Assembly (NCBI GenBank): GCA_020633515.1
Contig: JACKDM010000027.1
Location: forward strand, 1-64,000
DNA: 64,000 nucleotides
Reading direction: 5' to 3'
Source of the DNA: Myxococcales bacterium
GTDB lineage: Bacteria > Myxococcota > Bradymonadia > UBA7976 > UBA1532
Positions 25,440-35,559 of this stretch are shown in pieces (the stretch's first letter is position 1; every line of letters begins with the position of its first letter). The translations under genes were made by a program, and so were the position numbers. The notes beneath the pieces are model-generated. The model did no database searches, was not told the origin of the DNA, and was given only the letters and a program-made list of their open reading frames with translations.

Positions 25440-26442
25440 GCCGAGGCGGCGCGGGCGACGGTCAGCCGAGGCGGTCAGCGCGGCAGCCGATCCGCGGTCG
25501 GCGCTGCAGGCGCAGCTGGCGCGGCGGGCGGGGAGCGAGGCGGTCGAGGCGGCCGCGGCGGGCGAGCCGGCGAAGGCCGATCCGCTCGAGGTCCCGCTCG
25601 CCGACAGCCGGCGACCCTACCGGGAGAAGCGCGTCGAAGCGGCGTCGCCGGCAGAGCCGGAGCGGCGGGCGCCGAAGCTGCCCGAGGTGACGCGCACGAG
25701 CACGCTGGTCTCGGCGGCGCTCGCGGCGCTGCGGGCGGCGGGGCAGGCGCTGACGCTCGGGGAGCTGGCGGCGCGGGTCGACGCGACGGCCGAGGGGGGC
25801 GCGGTGGGGCTGCGGGCGGCGCTGCTCGCCGAGAACGCGCGCCGCGATCAGGCGGGGCTGCGGGCGCCGTTCGTGGTGCAGTACGGCGGCGAGATCGGGC
25901 TGAGCGAGTGGGGGCTGTCGGCGCGCTATCGGGCGCTCGAGGCGCAGGTGCAGGAGGCGCTCGCCGAGCAGCGGGAGCTGGTGCGGCGCGATCTGCTCGG
26001 CCGGGTCGGGGATCTCGGCGACGCGGCGTTCGAGCAGGTGGTGGTGATGCTGCTCGAGCGGCTCGGTCACCACGCGGTCGAGGTGGTTCACCGCCAGCCG
26101 GGCTCGGTGGCGCTGACGATGGCGCGCGACGCCGAGGCGGCGGGGCCGGAGAAGATCGCGGTCGTGGCGCGGCGCTCGTGGAACCCGATCAGCGCCGACA
26201 CGGTGCGGCGGCTGCGCGACACGCTGGTCCACTTCGAGGCCGACTCGGGGCTGGTGCTGACGGTGGGGACCTTCGCGCCGGCGGCGCGGAGCGAGGCGAA
26301 GCTCGATGGGCAGGCGCACGTGCGCTTGATCGATGGCGCGGGCTTCGCGGCGCTGCTGCACGACCACGGGATCGGGCTGGCGAGTCATCAGCCGGTGATG
26401 CGCTACGTCGACGTGGCGTTCTTCGCGAGCCTGGAGCGGTGA
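25440..26442 (+). pseudogene. Second HARE-like HTH plus degenerate Mrr-type nuclease domain (C-terminal segment)
   Basis: An open frame from about 25440 carries another repeat (DPRSALQAQLARRAG). A second winged-helix-like region follows (TLVSAALAALRAAGQALTLGELAARV), then an Mrr-cat-like domain from about 25990: FEQVVVMLLERLGHHAVEV, TVGTFAPAARSEA and VRLIDGAGFAALLHDHGIG match the Mrr pattern. The catalytic positions do not: the GxD segment reads GSVALTM and the QxK strand reads VVARRSW, so the Asp and the Q/E-x-K are missing. It is therefore probably a non-cleaving DNA-binding version. GTG 25687 could start a shorter product. The stop is at 26440-26442. Confidence 0.6.
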
Positions 26443-26599
26443 GCCGGGCGGGTCGGTGGCCGCGCCGGGGCGGCGGCGGCGCGCGGGAGCCGGTGATGAG
26501 CCGGGTCCGGCGGCGCGGCGCGCGCGGCACAGCGCAGAGGTCGCGGGCGCGCAGGGCGGGGCGGTGAGCGCGGGCGTGCGCTGCAGGCGGTGTTGAGCC

Positions 26600-29258
26600 G
26601 TGTGGCGGGCGCTCCTCCCGCGGCGGCTGGCGCTGCTCGCGTTGGCGGTGGGCGCGGCGGTGGCGGTGTCGTGGTGGTGGGCGGGGCCGGTGCCGCCGGC
26701 GGGCTATCGGGCGGGTGAGCCGGCGGCGAACCTCGCGGCGCACTTCGCGTCGGCGCACGGGCTGGTGGCGGATCCGCTCGAGCTGCGGGTGGTCGACGCC
26801 GGATCGGCGATGGTCGGGCGATCGGTGGTGGTCTGGTTCACGGCGGGCGAGCCGGCCGATCTGTACACGGCGCGGGCGCGGCTGAGCGCGGCGGGGATCC
26901 CGATCGCGGTGGGGGCGCCGCGCAACGTGAGCGAGACGGCGGACGGGCACGAGCTGTTGCTCGACGCCGACGCGCGGCGGGTGCTCTACGCGGTGCAGGT
27001 CGACGGCCGGGTCGCGAGCGTGGCGGCGCTCGACTTCGGGGAGAGCGCGCTCGGTGAGGGAGCGGGATCGCGGCGCGGTGGGCGGCGGCGTTCGATGGCT
27101 GGCAGCGCTTCGGCGTGGGCGTGCTGCCGCGGCGGGTCGACGTGCGGCTGGAGCCGGCGACGACGCTGGTCTTCGGCGGGTTCGAGGGCGAGGCGGCGGT
27201 GCTGACGACCGATGGCGGCGAGGTGGTGGTCGATCTGGCGGCGGGCACGGCGGCGCCGTCGACGCGGGCGCGGGTGCTGGCGGCGGCGCCGGTCGAGCGG
27301 GCGGCGGGGGCGCTCATCGGGGATGCGCTGCGGCGCTCGGCGGTGGTGGGCGCGGAGCGGCTGCTGGCGATCGAGGGCGCGCGGCTGGCGGTGGGGGACT
27401 GGCTGCGGCGGCAGCGGCATCGGCTGTTTCCGACCGCGGCGGATCGGCTGCCGCCGGCGCTGATCGGCGAGCCGGTCGCGGCGGGGTCCGAGGGCTGGCC
27501 GCCGCCGTCGCTGGCGGGGGAGGGGCTTCCGGGCGAGGGGCGGTGGGTGGCGGCGCCGACGATGGCCGACGCGCCCGATCCGGCGGTGCTGACGACCTTC
27601 GTGCGGGTGGATCCGGAGCGGCCGTACCAGCGGACGTATCTCTTCGCTTTCGACATGCGGCGCCTGGGGTTGCACTTCGTCGCGGGGCGCGGGAGCCGCG
27701 GTCGACGACGGGGGCGCGGGGCGCGGGCGCGGTCGCGGCGGCGGATCGGGCGCGGCTGGTGGCGGCGTTCAACGGCGGGCTGCCGGCGGCGCTGGGGCGG
27801 TTCGGGGTGGTCGACGACGGCCGGGCGCTGGTGCCGCCGACGCGGGGGCTGGCGACGGTGGTGACCGACGACGAGGGGCAGGCGGGCTTCGGGCTGTGGG
27901 ACGCCGAGGCGCTGGCGGCGCCGTGGGTGGGGCTGCGGCAGAACCTCGCGCCGTTGATCGAGGCGGGGGTGGTCAACCCGCGGCGGGTGCGGCACTGGGG
28001 GCAGCGGGTGGCGGCGCTCGACGACGCCCAGGCGTCGCGCTCGGCGCTGGGGGTGACGGCGGCGGGGGTGCTGGTCTACGGGTGGTCGGCGGCGACGAGC
28101 GCGGAGCGGCTCGGCGAGGCGCTGCGGCGGGCGGGGGTGGTCTTCGCGATGCACCTCGACCTGGGCGGGGAGACGGGGCTCGGGCTGTATCGGGCGGAGG
28201 GCGACGCGATCGAGGCGGTGCGCGGCGCGAACGGCATGTCGGCGCGGCCGACGACGTGGCTGGGGGCGGCGCCGCGGGACTTCTTCTACGTCGTGCGCGC
28301 CGAGCGGGCGCCGCCGCCGCTCGCGCTCGCCGACGCGCGGCCGGGCGAGGGCGCGTGGCGGCCGGTGCAGCGGATCGACGGGGTGGCGGTGATCGCGCAG
28401 AGCTACATCGACGCCGAGCGGATCGGGGCGCGGCGGCAGGTGCCGGTGTGGTTGCTGGAGGCCGATCGGCTGCGGGCGCATGTGGTGCCGGGGATCGCCG
28501 AGGTGCCGCCGGCGATGGGCGCTCCGCCGGCCGAGGTGGGGCTCCCGGCGCCGCCGGTGGCGTGGTTCGAGGCGGGGCTGCGCGCGGTCGAGTCGCGCGA
28601 TGGGCTGGTGGTCGGCGGGCGGACGTGGCAGGCGCCAGCGGCGGGCGCGATGACGCTCGCGGTCGACGCCGCGGGCGCGGTGGCGGTGGGGCGCTACGGC
28701 GAGGTCATCCCGGTCGGGCGGCGCTGGGCCGAGCTGGTGCAGGGGCCGGCGCTGGTCGCGGGCGGTGAGGTCGTCGCGGCCGCGCCGGGGGAGCGGCGCC
28801 CCGAGCGACGCCTCGGCCGCGAACCCGTGGCCTCGGTCTCGCCGCGCCCGCGCCAGCGCACCGCCGCGAACCCGCGCCTCCGCTCCCTGCCCGCCGCCGG
28901 CGCGGATCCGCGCCGACGGCCGCCTCCTCCTCGCAGCGTCCGCCGACGGCGACCGCGCGCGCTCGCCGCCGCGCTGCACGCCGCCGGCGCGATCGACGCG
29001 CTCCTCCTCGGCGAGCGCGGCGTCGCCGACACCGGCACGATGCGGCTCTACTTCGCGCGCGGCGACGACCTGCAGATGACCACCGGCCCGACCGCCGCGC
29101 TCCGCCCGGCCCGCCTGCCGCAGGCGCCAGCGCGCTCGTCTTCACCGGCCGCCGCCCGCCCGCCGCGGCGCGGGTGCTCTCGACCTTCGCGCGCCGCGCT
29201 GAAGACCCGCCGACAAACCCGTTGCATCCGACGATCGGCCACATTATCCTACATGTAG
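26600..29258 (+). pseudogene. Phosphodiester glycosidase (NAGPA)-family exported protein, several frame breaks
   Basis: GTG 26600 opens a protein with an N-terminal membrane segment (LLALAVGAAVAVSWWW). Sense runs in one frame to about 27055, in a second (GVLPRRVDVRLEPATTLVF onward) to about 27690, in a third to about 28780, and is disturbed again near 28780-28950. The third segment has the phosphodiester-glycosidase signature AAFNGGLPAALGRFGVV, then TVVTDDEGQAGFGLW and RQNLAPLIEAG, typical of the domain of mannose-6-phosphate uncovering enzyme. The same family occurs widely in bacterial exopolysaccharide loci. No single frame encodes the whole. All breaks sit in G/C simple runs, so sequencing error is the leading explanation. 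Confidence 0.65.
29222..29250 (+). promoter_or_regulatory. Sigma-70-type promoter
   Basis: TTGCAT (29222-29227), a 17-bp spacer and TATCCT (29245-29250) lie 30 nt before the ATG of the small exported protein at 29280. This is one of the clearest -35/-10 pairs in the window and sits in a short AT-richer stretch. Confidence 0.65.
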
Positions 29259-29279
29259 ACAACAGGCCGGAGTCGCCCG

Positions 29280-29531
29280 ATGCTGCGCACGCTGATCCTG
29301 CTCGCCTCGTCGCCCTGCCCGCCGCCGCGCTGGCCGATCCGCCGACCGACGCCGAGCTCGAAGCCGCCGCCGCCGCGCTCCTGACGCCGGCGCTCTCCGC
29401 CCGCCTCCACGCGCGCGCCGCCGCGCGCCGCCAACGCCGCCGCCACCCTCGGCCTCGACCGCCTCGCCGAGCGCCGCGCCGCCGCCCCCGCCGAGACCCC
29501 GGTCGTCGTCGCGCAGAACGCCCGCCGCTGA
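29280..29531 (+). pseudogene. Small exported protein with two frame breaks
   Basis: ATG 29280 starts a signal-peptide-like MLRTLILLA. Sense then continues in another frame as LVALPAAALADPPTDAELEAAAAALLTPALSARLHARAAA, and in a third as TLGLDRLAERRAAAPAETPVVVAQNARR, reaching the TGA at 29529-29531. Reconstructed length is about 84 aa with a signal peptidase site near ALA-D. A good promoter lies directly upstream. The two shifts (near 29306 and 29430) are in GCCG-rich runs and are probably errors. Function unknown. Confidence 0.45.
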
Positions 29532-29591
29532 CCGCGCGCCGCGGGGCAATGCGCTTCTCGCCGCCCGGCGAAACGTGGTAGCACCCCCGCC

Positions 29592-30488
29592 ATGAGCATC
29601 CGCAGCATGACCGGCTTCGGGCGCGAGTCGCTCGAGATCGCGGGCCTCGGCCACACGGTCGAGATCCGGGCCGTCAATCATCGCTTCCTCGACGTCAAGA
29701 TCCGCGTCCCGCGCGCCTGGACCGCGATCGAGCCCGCCATCAAGGCCGCGGTCTCCGCCCGCCTCCAGCGCGGCCGGATCGACGTGACCCTCTCCACCCT
29801 CGGCGGCGACACCGCCCCGGCCAACCGCGTCGAGATCAACTGGCCGCTCGCCGAGGCCGTGCGCCTCGCCCACGCCGCGATCGCCGACAAGCTCGGCATC
29901 CCCGACGCCTGCGACACCGCGACCCTCGCCGCCTGGCCCGGCGTGCTCGTCGCCGGCGACGCCGCGGTCGACGCCGCCGACGCCGAGCAGCGCCTCCTCG
30001 CCGCGGTCGAGCGCGCGATCGACGGCCTCGTCGAGATGCGCACCCGCGAAGGCGAGGCGCTCGCCGCGATCCTCGACGCCCACCTCGCCGCGATCGAAGC
30101 CCACCGCGCCGTCCTCGCCCGCGAGGCGCCCGAGCAGGCCCGCGCCTACGAGAAGCGCTTCGAACAGCGCCTGCGCGAGATGCTCACCGCCGTCGGCCGC
30201 GAGGTCGACGAGGGGCGGGTGCTGCACGAGGTCGGCGTCTTCGCCGAGAAGACCGACGTCGCCGAGGAGCTCGCCCGCCTCGGCAGCCACGTCGAGCAGG
30301 CGCGCGCGCTCTTGACCGGCGACCCGGGCGACGGCATCGGGCGGCGCCTCGACTTCATCTGTCAGGAGATGCTGCGCGAGGCCAACACCATCGGCAGCAA
30401 GGCGCAGGCGATCGAGATGACCCGCGTCGTCGTCGACCTCAAGAGCGAGCTGGAGCGCCTGCGCGAGCAGGCGCAGAACGTGGAGTGA
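29592..30488 (+). CDS. yicC: YicC-family endoribonuclease
   Basis: A 298-aa protein with the full YicC pattern: SIRSMTGFGR at the N-terminus, VEIRAVNHRFLDVKIRVPR, and the C-terminal DUF1732 segment RLDFICQEMLREANTIGSKAQ ending in LKSELERLREQAQNVE. Family members form a ring-shaped endoribonuclease. The gene sits 7 nt upstream of gmk, an arrangement common in bacteria. TAGCAC at 29579-29584, exactly 7 nt before the ATG and with no ribosome site, suggests a leaderless transcript (TTCTCG at 29555-29560 as -35). Confidence 0.93.
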   Translation: MSIRSMTGFGRESLEIAGLGHTVEIRAVNHRFLDVKIRVPRAWTAIEPAIKAAVSARLQRGRIDVTLSTLGGDTAPANRVEINWPLAEAVRLAHAAIADKLGIPDACDTATLAAWPGVLVAGDAAVDAADAEQRLLAAVERAIDGLVEMRTREGEALAAILDAHLAAIEAHRAVLAREAPEQARAYEKRFEQRLREMLTAVGREVDEGRVLHEVGVFAEKTDVAEELARLGSHVEQARALLTGDPGDGIGRRLDFICQEMLREANTIGSKAQAIEMTRVVVDLKSELERLREQAQNVE

Positions 30489-30495
30489 GACCCCG

Positions 30496-31104
30496 ATGGT
30501 GCTGTTGATGCTCGCCGCGGTGAGCGGCACCGGCAAGTCGACGATCGCCAGGATGCTGCTCGACCGGCAGCCGGGGCTGCGCCTCTCGGTGAGCCACACC
30601 ACCCGCAAGCCGCGCGAGGGCGAGATCGACGGCGTGCACTATCACTTCACCGCGCCCGAAGCCTTCAAGGGACTCGTCGCCGACGGCGGCTTCGCCGAGT
30701 GGGCCGAGTACGTCGGCCACCGCTACGGCACCGCGCGCACCACCATCGACGCCGCCCGCGCCGCGGGTCACGACCTGCTCTTCGACATCGAGGTGCAGGG
30801 CGCCGGGCAGCTCAAGGGCGCCTACCCGCAAGCCATCGGCGTCTTCCTGCTCCCGCCGTCCTGGGACGCCCTCGCCGACCGCCTCCGCCGCCGCGGCACC
30901 GACGACGACGCCACCATCGAGCGCCGCCTCACCCGCGGCCGCGAAGAGCTCGCCGGCGCCGCCTGGTTCGACCACCTCGTCATCAACGACGACCTCGAGC
31001 GCGCCGTCGCCGAGGTCGAAGGCATCTACCGTTCGGCCCTCTCGCGCACCGCCCATCGCATGGCACGTCTCGCGGCGTTGCGTGACGAAGCCGCCGCTCG
31101 CTAG
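30496..31104 (+). CDS. gmk: Guanylate kinase
   Basis: A 202-aa protein. The P-loop is VSGTGKST (residues 9-16), followed by the GMP-binding SHTTRKPREGEIDGVHYHF (residues ~34-52). F-x-E-W-A, Y-G-T and the lid segment RRLTRGREEL are also present. It phosphorylates GMP to GDP with ATP. It is co-directional and tightly spaced with yicC upstream. Its stop codon (TAG) forms part of the -10 element of the relA/spoT promoter. Confidence 0.94.
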   Translation: MVLLMLAAVSGTGKSTIARMLLDRQPGLRLSVSHTTRKPREGEIDGVHYHFTAPEAFKGLVADGGFAEWAEYVGHRYGTARTTIDAARAAGHDLLFDIEVQGAGQLKGAYPQAIGVFLLPPSWDALADRLRRRGTDDDATIERRLTRGREELAGAAWFDHLVINDDLERAVAEVEGIYRSALSRTAHRMARLAALRDEAAAR

Positions 31105-31107
31105 ACT
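31078..31107 (+). promoter_or_regulatory. Promoter for relA/spoT inside the 3' end of gmk
   Basis: TTGCGT (31078-31083), an 18-bp spacer and TAGACT (31102-31107). The -10 overlaps the gmk stop codon. Transcription would start near 31114, about 35 nt before the TTG start of relA/spoT. Confidence 0.55.
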
Positions 31108-31148
31108 CGGCTGATCGACCCGGTCCCTCCGGGACTCAGGAGCGTGCC

Positions 31149-33320
31149 TTGATCCGGCTCGATGATCTGCTCGACGAGCTCAAGCGCCATCACCCCGACG
31201 CCGACCTCGACCTCGTCCGGCGAGCCTACGTCTTCAGCGCCCAGGCCCACCGCGGCCAGACCCGGATCAACGGCGAGCCCTACCTGACCCACCCGCTCGA
31301 GGTCAGCTTCATCGTCAGCCAGCTCCGCCTCGACACCGCCTGCGTCTGCGCCGGGCTCCTGCACGACACCGTCGAAGACACCGTCGCCACCCTCGACGAG
31401 ATCCGCGAGCAGTTCGGCGATGACATCGGCTTCCTCGTCGGCAGCCTCACCAAGCTCGAGAAGATCAACTTCGAGAGCGCCGAAGAGGCGCAGGCCGAGA
31501 ACTTCCGCAAGATGCTGATCGCGATGAGCCGCGACCTGCGCGTCGTGCTCGTCAAGCTCGCCGACCGGCTCCACAACATGCGGACGCTCAAGTACCTGCG
31601 CGAAGACAAGCGCAAGCGCATCGCCCGCGAGACCCTCGACATCTACGCCCCGCTCGCCAACCGCCTCGGCATCAACTGGATCAAGACCGAGCTCGAAGAC
31701 CTCTGCTTCAAGTACCTCTACGCCGAGGAGTACAAGGCCCTCGCCGAGCGCATCAAGAAGACCCGCGCCGAGCGCGAGCAGTACATCCAGCGCGTCATCA
31801 CCGCGCTCGGCAACGAGCTGCAGAAGCACGACGTCAAGGCCGAAGTCACCGGCCGCCCCAAGCACCTCTGGTCGATCCGCCAGAAGATGAAGGGCTCCGG
31901 CCGCGATCTCGACCACCTCTTCGACATCCTCGCGTTCCGCATCATCGTGCCCCGGGTGGCCGAGTGCTACGAGTCGCTCGGCCTCGTGCACAGCCTCTGG
32001 CGCCCGGTCCCCGGTCGGTTCAAGGACTACATCGCGCTGCCCAAGGACAACAACTACCAGTCGCTGCACACCGCGGTGATGGGACCCGAGAACGAGCGCA
32101 TCGAGATCCAGATCCGCACCGAGGAGATGCACCGCACCGCCGAGTTCGGCGTCGCCGCGCACTGGACATACAAAGAAGGCCAGTACGGCCTCGCCAGCCA
32201 GGGCGCCGACGCCCGCTTCGCCTGGCTGCGCCAGCTCCTCGAATGGCAGCGCGACCTGAAGGACCCGACCGACTTCATGGAGACGGTCAAGGTCGACCTC
32301 TTCGCCAACGAGGTCTACGTCTTCACCCCCGAGGGCGAGGTCCGCGCCTTCCCCCGCGGCGCCACCCCGGTCGACTTCGCCTACGCCATCCACACCGACC
32401 TCGGCCACGAGTGCGTCGGCGCCCGCGTCAACGGCACCCAGGTCTCGCTCCGCTACGAGCTGCAGAACGGCGACATCATCGAGATCCAGCGCCAGAAGGG
32501 CAGCAAGCCCAAGCCCGACTGGATCAAGTTCGTCCGCACCGGCCGCGCCGCGACCAAGATCCGCGCGTTCTTGCGGCAGGAAGAGAACGCCCGCGCCTTC
32601 CAGATCGGCCAGGAGCTCCTCGAGAAGGAGCTGCGCCGCTACAACCTCAGCCTCAACAAGCTCCGCCGCGGCGGCCAGCTCCAAGAGGCGATCGACAAGC
32701 AGAAGTACAAGACCGAGAAGGAGCTCCTCGTCGCGCTCGGCTACGGCAAGGCCCGCGCCGAGACCGTGCTCCCCGACCTGCTCCCCGCCGACCGCCTCGC
32801 CGCCGCGCTCCCCGAGCCGCCCGAAGAGAAGCGGGAGAACGCCTTCACCCGCCTCGTCAAGAAGGTGCTGCCCCGCTCCAAGGCCGGCATCATCGTCGAC
32901 GGCCTCGAAGGGCTCGCGCTGCACTTCCCCAAGTGCTGCTCACCGGTGCACGGCGACGACATCGTCGGCTACATCACCCGCGGCCGCGGCGTCACCATCC
33001 ACCGCAAGGACTGCGTGCGCATCCTCGACTACGACCCCGCCCGCCGGGTCACCGTGCGCTGGGAGACCGGCGGCAAGCAGGTCCGCCCCGTCGAGATCCG
33101 CATCTACAGCAACGACTCGCCCGGCCTCCTCGCGAGCATGAGCCAGTCCTTCCACAGCGCCGGCGTCAACATCACCGCCGTCAACTGCAAGACCACGCCC
33201 GATCGCCGCGCCATCAACAACTTCACCGTGCTCGTCAACGACCTCGAGCAGCTCAACAAGGTCATGCGCATGATCGAGCGCATCGACGGCGTCTCCTCGG
33301 TCGAGCGCATCGCCGGCTGA
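31149..33320 (+). CDS. relA/spoT: Bifunctional (p)ppGpp synthetase/hydrolase
   Basis: A 723-aa protein. TTG 31149 follows AGGAGC (31138-31143) and gives the family's usual N-terminus. The HD hydrolase domain (about 30-190) is intact: H72-D73 and E76-D77 in LLHDTVED, and KLADRLHNMRTL. The synthetase domain (about 225-345) has FKDYIALPKDNNYQSLHTAV and IEIQIRT. TGS (about 385-445) and a C-terminal ACT domain (about 648-722) complete the Rel architecture. Both activities are therefore expected, making this the enzyme that makes and removes (p)ppGpp during starvation. Linkage to gmk places it next to GTP metabolism, a usual gmk-rpoZ-spoT type grouping, but rpoZ is absent here. Confidence 0.95.
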   Translation: MIRLDDLLDELKRHHPDADLDLVRRAYVFSAQAHRGQTRINGEPYLTHPLEVSFIVSQLRLDTACVCAGLLHDTVEDTVATLDEIREQFGDDIGFLVGSLTKLEKINFESAEEAQAENFRKMLIAMSRDLRVVLVKLADRLHNMRTLKYLREDKRKRIARETLDIYAPLANRLGINWIKTELEDLCFKYLYAEEYKALAERIKKTRAEREQYIQRVITALGNELQKHDVKAEVTGRPKHLWSIRQKMKGSGRDLDHLFDILAFRIIVPRVAECYESLGLVHSLWRPVPGRFKDYIALPKDNNYQSLHTAVMGPENERIEIQIRTEEMHRTAEFGVAAHWTYKEGQYGLASQGADARFAWLRQLLEWQRDLKDPTDFMETVKVDLFANEVYVFTPEGEVRAFPRGATPVDFAYAIHTDLGHECVGARVNGTQVSLRYELQNGDIIEIQRQKGSKPKPDWIKFVRTGRAATKIRAFLRQEENARAFQIGQELLEKELRRYNLSLNKLRRGGQLQEAIDKQKYKTEKELLVALGYGKARAETVLPDLLPADRLAAALPEPPEEKRENAFTRLVKKVLPRSKAGIIVDGLEGLALHFPKCCSPVHGDDIVGYITRGRGVTIHRKDCVRILDYDPARRVTVRWETGGKQVRPVEIRIYSNDSPGLLASMSQSFHSAGVNITAVNCKTTPDRRAINNFTVLVNDLEQLNKVMRMIERIDGVSSVERIAG

Positions 33321-33327
33321 GCGCGCC

Positions 33328-34479
33328 TCACTCGAAGTATTCGACCATGCCCGACGCCGTCGCGAGCGCCACCTCGTCGACCTCGGTCGGCCCGTCGATC
33401 CCCCACAAGAGCTTCAGCGCGTTCTGCCGGTAGACCTTCGCGAGCACCTCGTCCGAGAGCCCGATCGCGTCGATCTTCCACCGCCCCTGGATCGGCGTCG
33501 GGTGCGTCATCTGCCGATCCTGCGTCTCCAGCCAGCGGAAGTGCACGGCGTAGTACCAGAAGATATCGATCAGCCGCGGCCGATCGCGCCCCACCGAGCC
33601 GAGCATGATCCCGCCGCGGTGGAAGCCCAGATCCGTCCCGAACAGGATCCGATCGGCGAAGCGCTCGAAGATCGCGCGCACCTTCGCCGGATCGTGCCGC
33701 CCGATCTCCGGCAGCCGCGCCGCGAGGTCGACGTAGAGGTTGGGGTTCTCCGCCAGGATCCGCGCCACGTAGTCGACATCCTCGGGGTTGTTGCCGAAGT
33801 GGACCCCGATGAAGGTGGTGCCTCGGTGCCGCGCCACCACCCGATCGCGCGCCGCGAGCAGCGCCTCCCGCCGCGGATAGGCCGGATCGGCGAACGACCA
33901 CTCGGGGTGCACGCCGAGCTCGTCCATGCGCTCGTTGTCCGGGCCGAGCGGCTCGAAGAACGCCTTCGGATCGCCGGTGTGGATGAAGATCGGCAGCCCG
34001 AGCCGCCCCGCCGCCGCCCAGATCGGGTCGAGGATCGGGTCGTCGACCGCGAGGAACTTCTCGGGATCCTTCGGATCGGGCACTCCGAGCCCGAGCGACT
34101 TCTGGATCTTGAGGCAGCGCGCCCCGAGCGCCTTCGCCTCTTCGAGCAGCGCCACCTGCCGCGCCGCGAAGTCGGGCTCGTCGATCGAGCGCCAGCCGAT
34201 GTTGGCGCACACCGCGACCCGCCCATCGAACGGCGCCGCCGCGTCGAGCGCCTCCTCGAGCCCGTTGCCCGCCTGCCCGCCCGAGAGGTTGACGAAGCGG
34301 GTGATCCCGGTCGAGGCGAGCAGGTCGAGGAGCAGCTCGTAGTGCTCGGGCGCGGTGTGCACATGCACGTCGACGATCGGCTCGCGCACCCGCTGCCGCG
34401 CCGCCTCGTCACCCCGGGCGGGGATCGCGGACGGCAGCAGGACGGCGAGGGCGAGGGCGAGGTGGCGGGGGCGGGGCAT
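33328..34479 (-). CDS. Exported amidohydrolase (TIM-barrel, amidohydrolase-2 type)
   Basis: A 383-aa protein. ATG 34479 follows GGGAGAA on the minus strand and opens a signal peptide (LALALAVLLPSAIPARG). Mature features: metal-binding H39-x-H41 in VDVHVHTA, IFIHTGDP, FIGVHFGNNPED, and FGTDLGFHRGG with the catalytic Asp, as in metal-dependent hydrolases of the amidohydrolase-2 / ACMSD-like family. An unusual insertion (FFEPLGPDNERMDEL) follows HTGDP. It acts in the periplasm or outside; the substrate is unknown. It is divergent from the MBL-fold gene across an AT-rich 160-bp gap and convergent with relA/spoT, whose stop is 7 bp away. Confidence 0.82.
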   Translation of the reverse strand: MPRPRHLALALAVLLPSAIPARGDEAARQRVREPIVDVHVHTAPEHYELLLDLLASTGITRFVNLSGGQAGNGLEEALDAAAPFDGRVAVCANIGWRSIDEPDFAARQVALLEEAKALGARCLKIQKSLGLGVPDPKDPEKFLAVDDPILDPIWAAAGRLGLPIFIHTGDPKAFFEPLGPDNERMDELGVHPEWSFADPAYPRREALLAARDRVVARHRGTTFIGVHFGNNPEDVDYVARILAENPNLYVDLAARLPEIGRHDPAKVRAIFERFADRILFGTDLGFHRGGIMLGSVGRDRPRLIDIFWYYAVHFRWLETQDRQMTHPTPIQGRWKIDAIGLSDEVLAKVYRQNALKLLWGIDGPTEVDEVALATASGMVEYFE

Positions 34480-34604
34480 GAGGATTCTCCCGGACTCGGG
34501 GCCAGCTTCGGGGCATCGCGGGTGATCCTGCCACGTCGGCGCCGGATCGGGAAGACGGCAACCCGAATGAAAACAAACATTTGTGCAAAGCATGCGTCTC
34601 AGGT

Positions 34605-34632
34605 TTGCGCTTGAGAACGGCTTGGATATACT
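34605..34632 (+). promoter_or_regulatory. Sigma-70-type promoter of the MBL-fold gene (probably leaderless)
   Basis: TTGCGC (34605-34610), a 16-bp spacer and TATACT (34627-34632). The ATG begins at 34640, seven bases beyond the -10, so the transcript should start at or beside the A of ATG. An AT-rich stretch with the near-palindrome ACAAACATTTGT lies just upstream at about 34572-34583. Confidence 0.65.
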
Positions 34633-34639
34633 CGCCGAG

Positions 34640-35488
34640 ATGACCGGCTCGATCCGCTTTCGCTTCTGGGGGGTTCGCGGCAGCATCGCCACGCCGGGGC
34701 CGAAGACCGTCCGTTATGGCGGCAACACGCCCTGTCTGGAAGTGCAGGCCTCCGAGCACCGCATCATCCTCGACGGGGGCACCGGCCTGCGTTGCCTCGG
34801 CGAAGCTCTCGTCAAAGAGGGCAAGCCGATCGACGCCGACGTGATCCTCACCCACATGCACTGGGATCACATCCAGGGCATCCCGTTCTTCGTGCCCGCC
34901 TTCATCCCCGGCAACCGGTTCCGGGTCTACGGCGAGCGCAAGGGCAAGCAGAGCCTGCGGGACGTGTTGGAAGGTCAGATGACCGACCCCAACTTCCCCG
35001 TGCCGCTCTCGATCATGCGCAGCGAGCTCTCGTTCCACGAGCTCGACCCCAACCAGACCTTGCAGCTCGCCGACGACGTGGTGATCCGCACCGCGCCGAT
35101 GAACCACCCCAACGACTGCCTCGGGATCCGCATCGAGCACGCCGGCCGGGTGCTCGTCTACACGACCGACACCGAGCACGACCCCGAGAGCGGTGAGCTC
35201 GACCCCAACGTCGTCGAGCTCGCCCGCGACGCCGACGTCTTCATCTACGACTCGATGTATACCGAGGACGAGTACCGCAACGGCCGCATCGGCTGGGGCC
35301 ACTCGACCTACACCGAGGCGCTCCGGCTCGCGCGCGCGGCCAAGGTCAAGAAGCTCTTCTTCTTCCACCACGACCCCTACCACGACGACGACTTCCTCGA
35401 CGACCAGCTCCGCCTCGCCCGCGCGCAGACGGTGCGCGAGCCGCTCGAGGTCTTCATGGCCCGCGAGGGCCCGTCGTACGAGATCTGA
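34640..35488 (+). CDS. MBL-fold metallo-hydrolase
   Basis: A 282-aa protein. The metallo-beta-lactamase motif is TH72-M-H74-W-D76-H77, preceded by ILDGGTGLR and followed by APMNHPNDCLGIRI (third His) and YTTDTEHD (bridging Asp). GVRGSIATPG at the N-terminus is typical of the cyclic-nucleotide-phosphodiesterase/RNase Z-like branch. A further His is in FFFHHDPYHDDD. All dinuclear metal ligands appear present, so it is likely an active hydrolase. Substrate unknown; no signal peptide. Confidence 0.87.
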   Translation: MTGSIRFRFWGVRGSIATPGPKTVRYGGNTPCLEVQASEHRIILDGGTGLRCLGEALVKEGKPIDADVILTHMHWDHIQGIPFFVPAFIPGNRFRVYGERKGKQSLRDVLEGQMTDPNFPVPLSIMRSELSFHELDPNQTLQLADDVVIRTAPMNHPNDCLGIRIEHAGRVLVYTTDTEHDPESGELDPNVVELARDADVFIYDSMYTEDEYRNGRIGWGHSTYTEALRLARAAKVKKLFFFHHDPYHDDDFLDDQLRLARAQTVREPLEVFMAREGPSYEI

Positions 35489-35559
35489 GCCGCCGCGGCC
35501 GCCGCTGACCCCCCGCCCGGTTTGATCCGGCGCCCCGATCCGCTCCATCCTCCGCGCCG

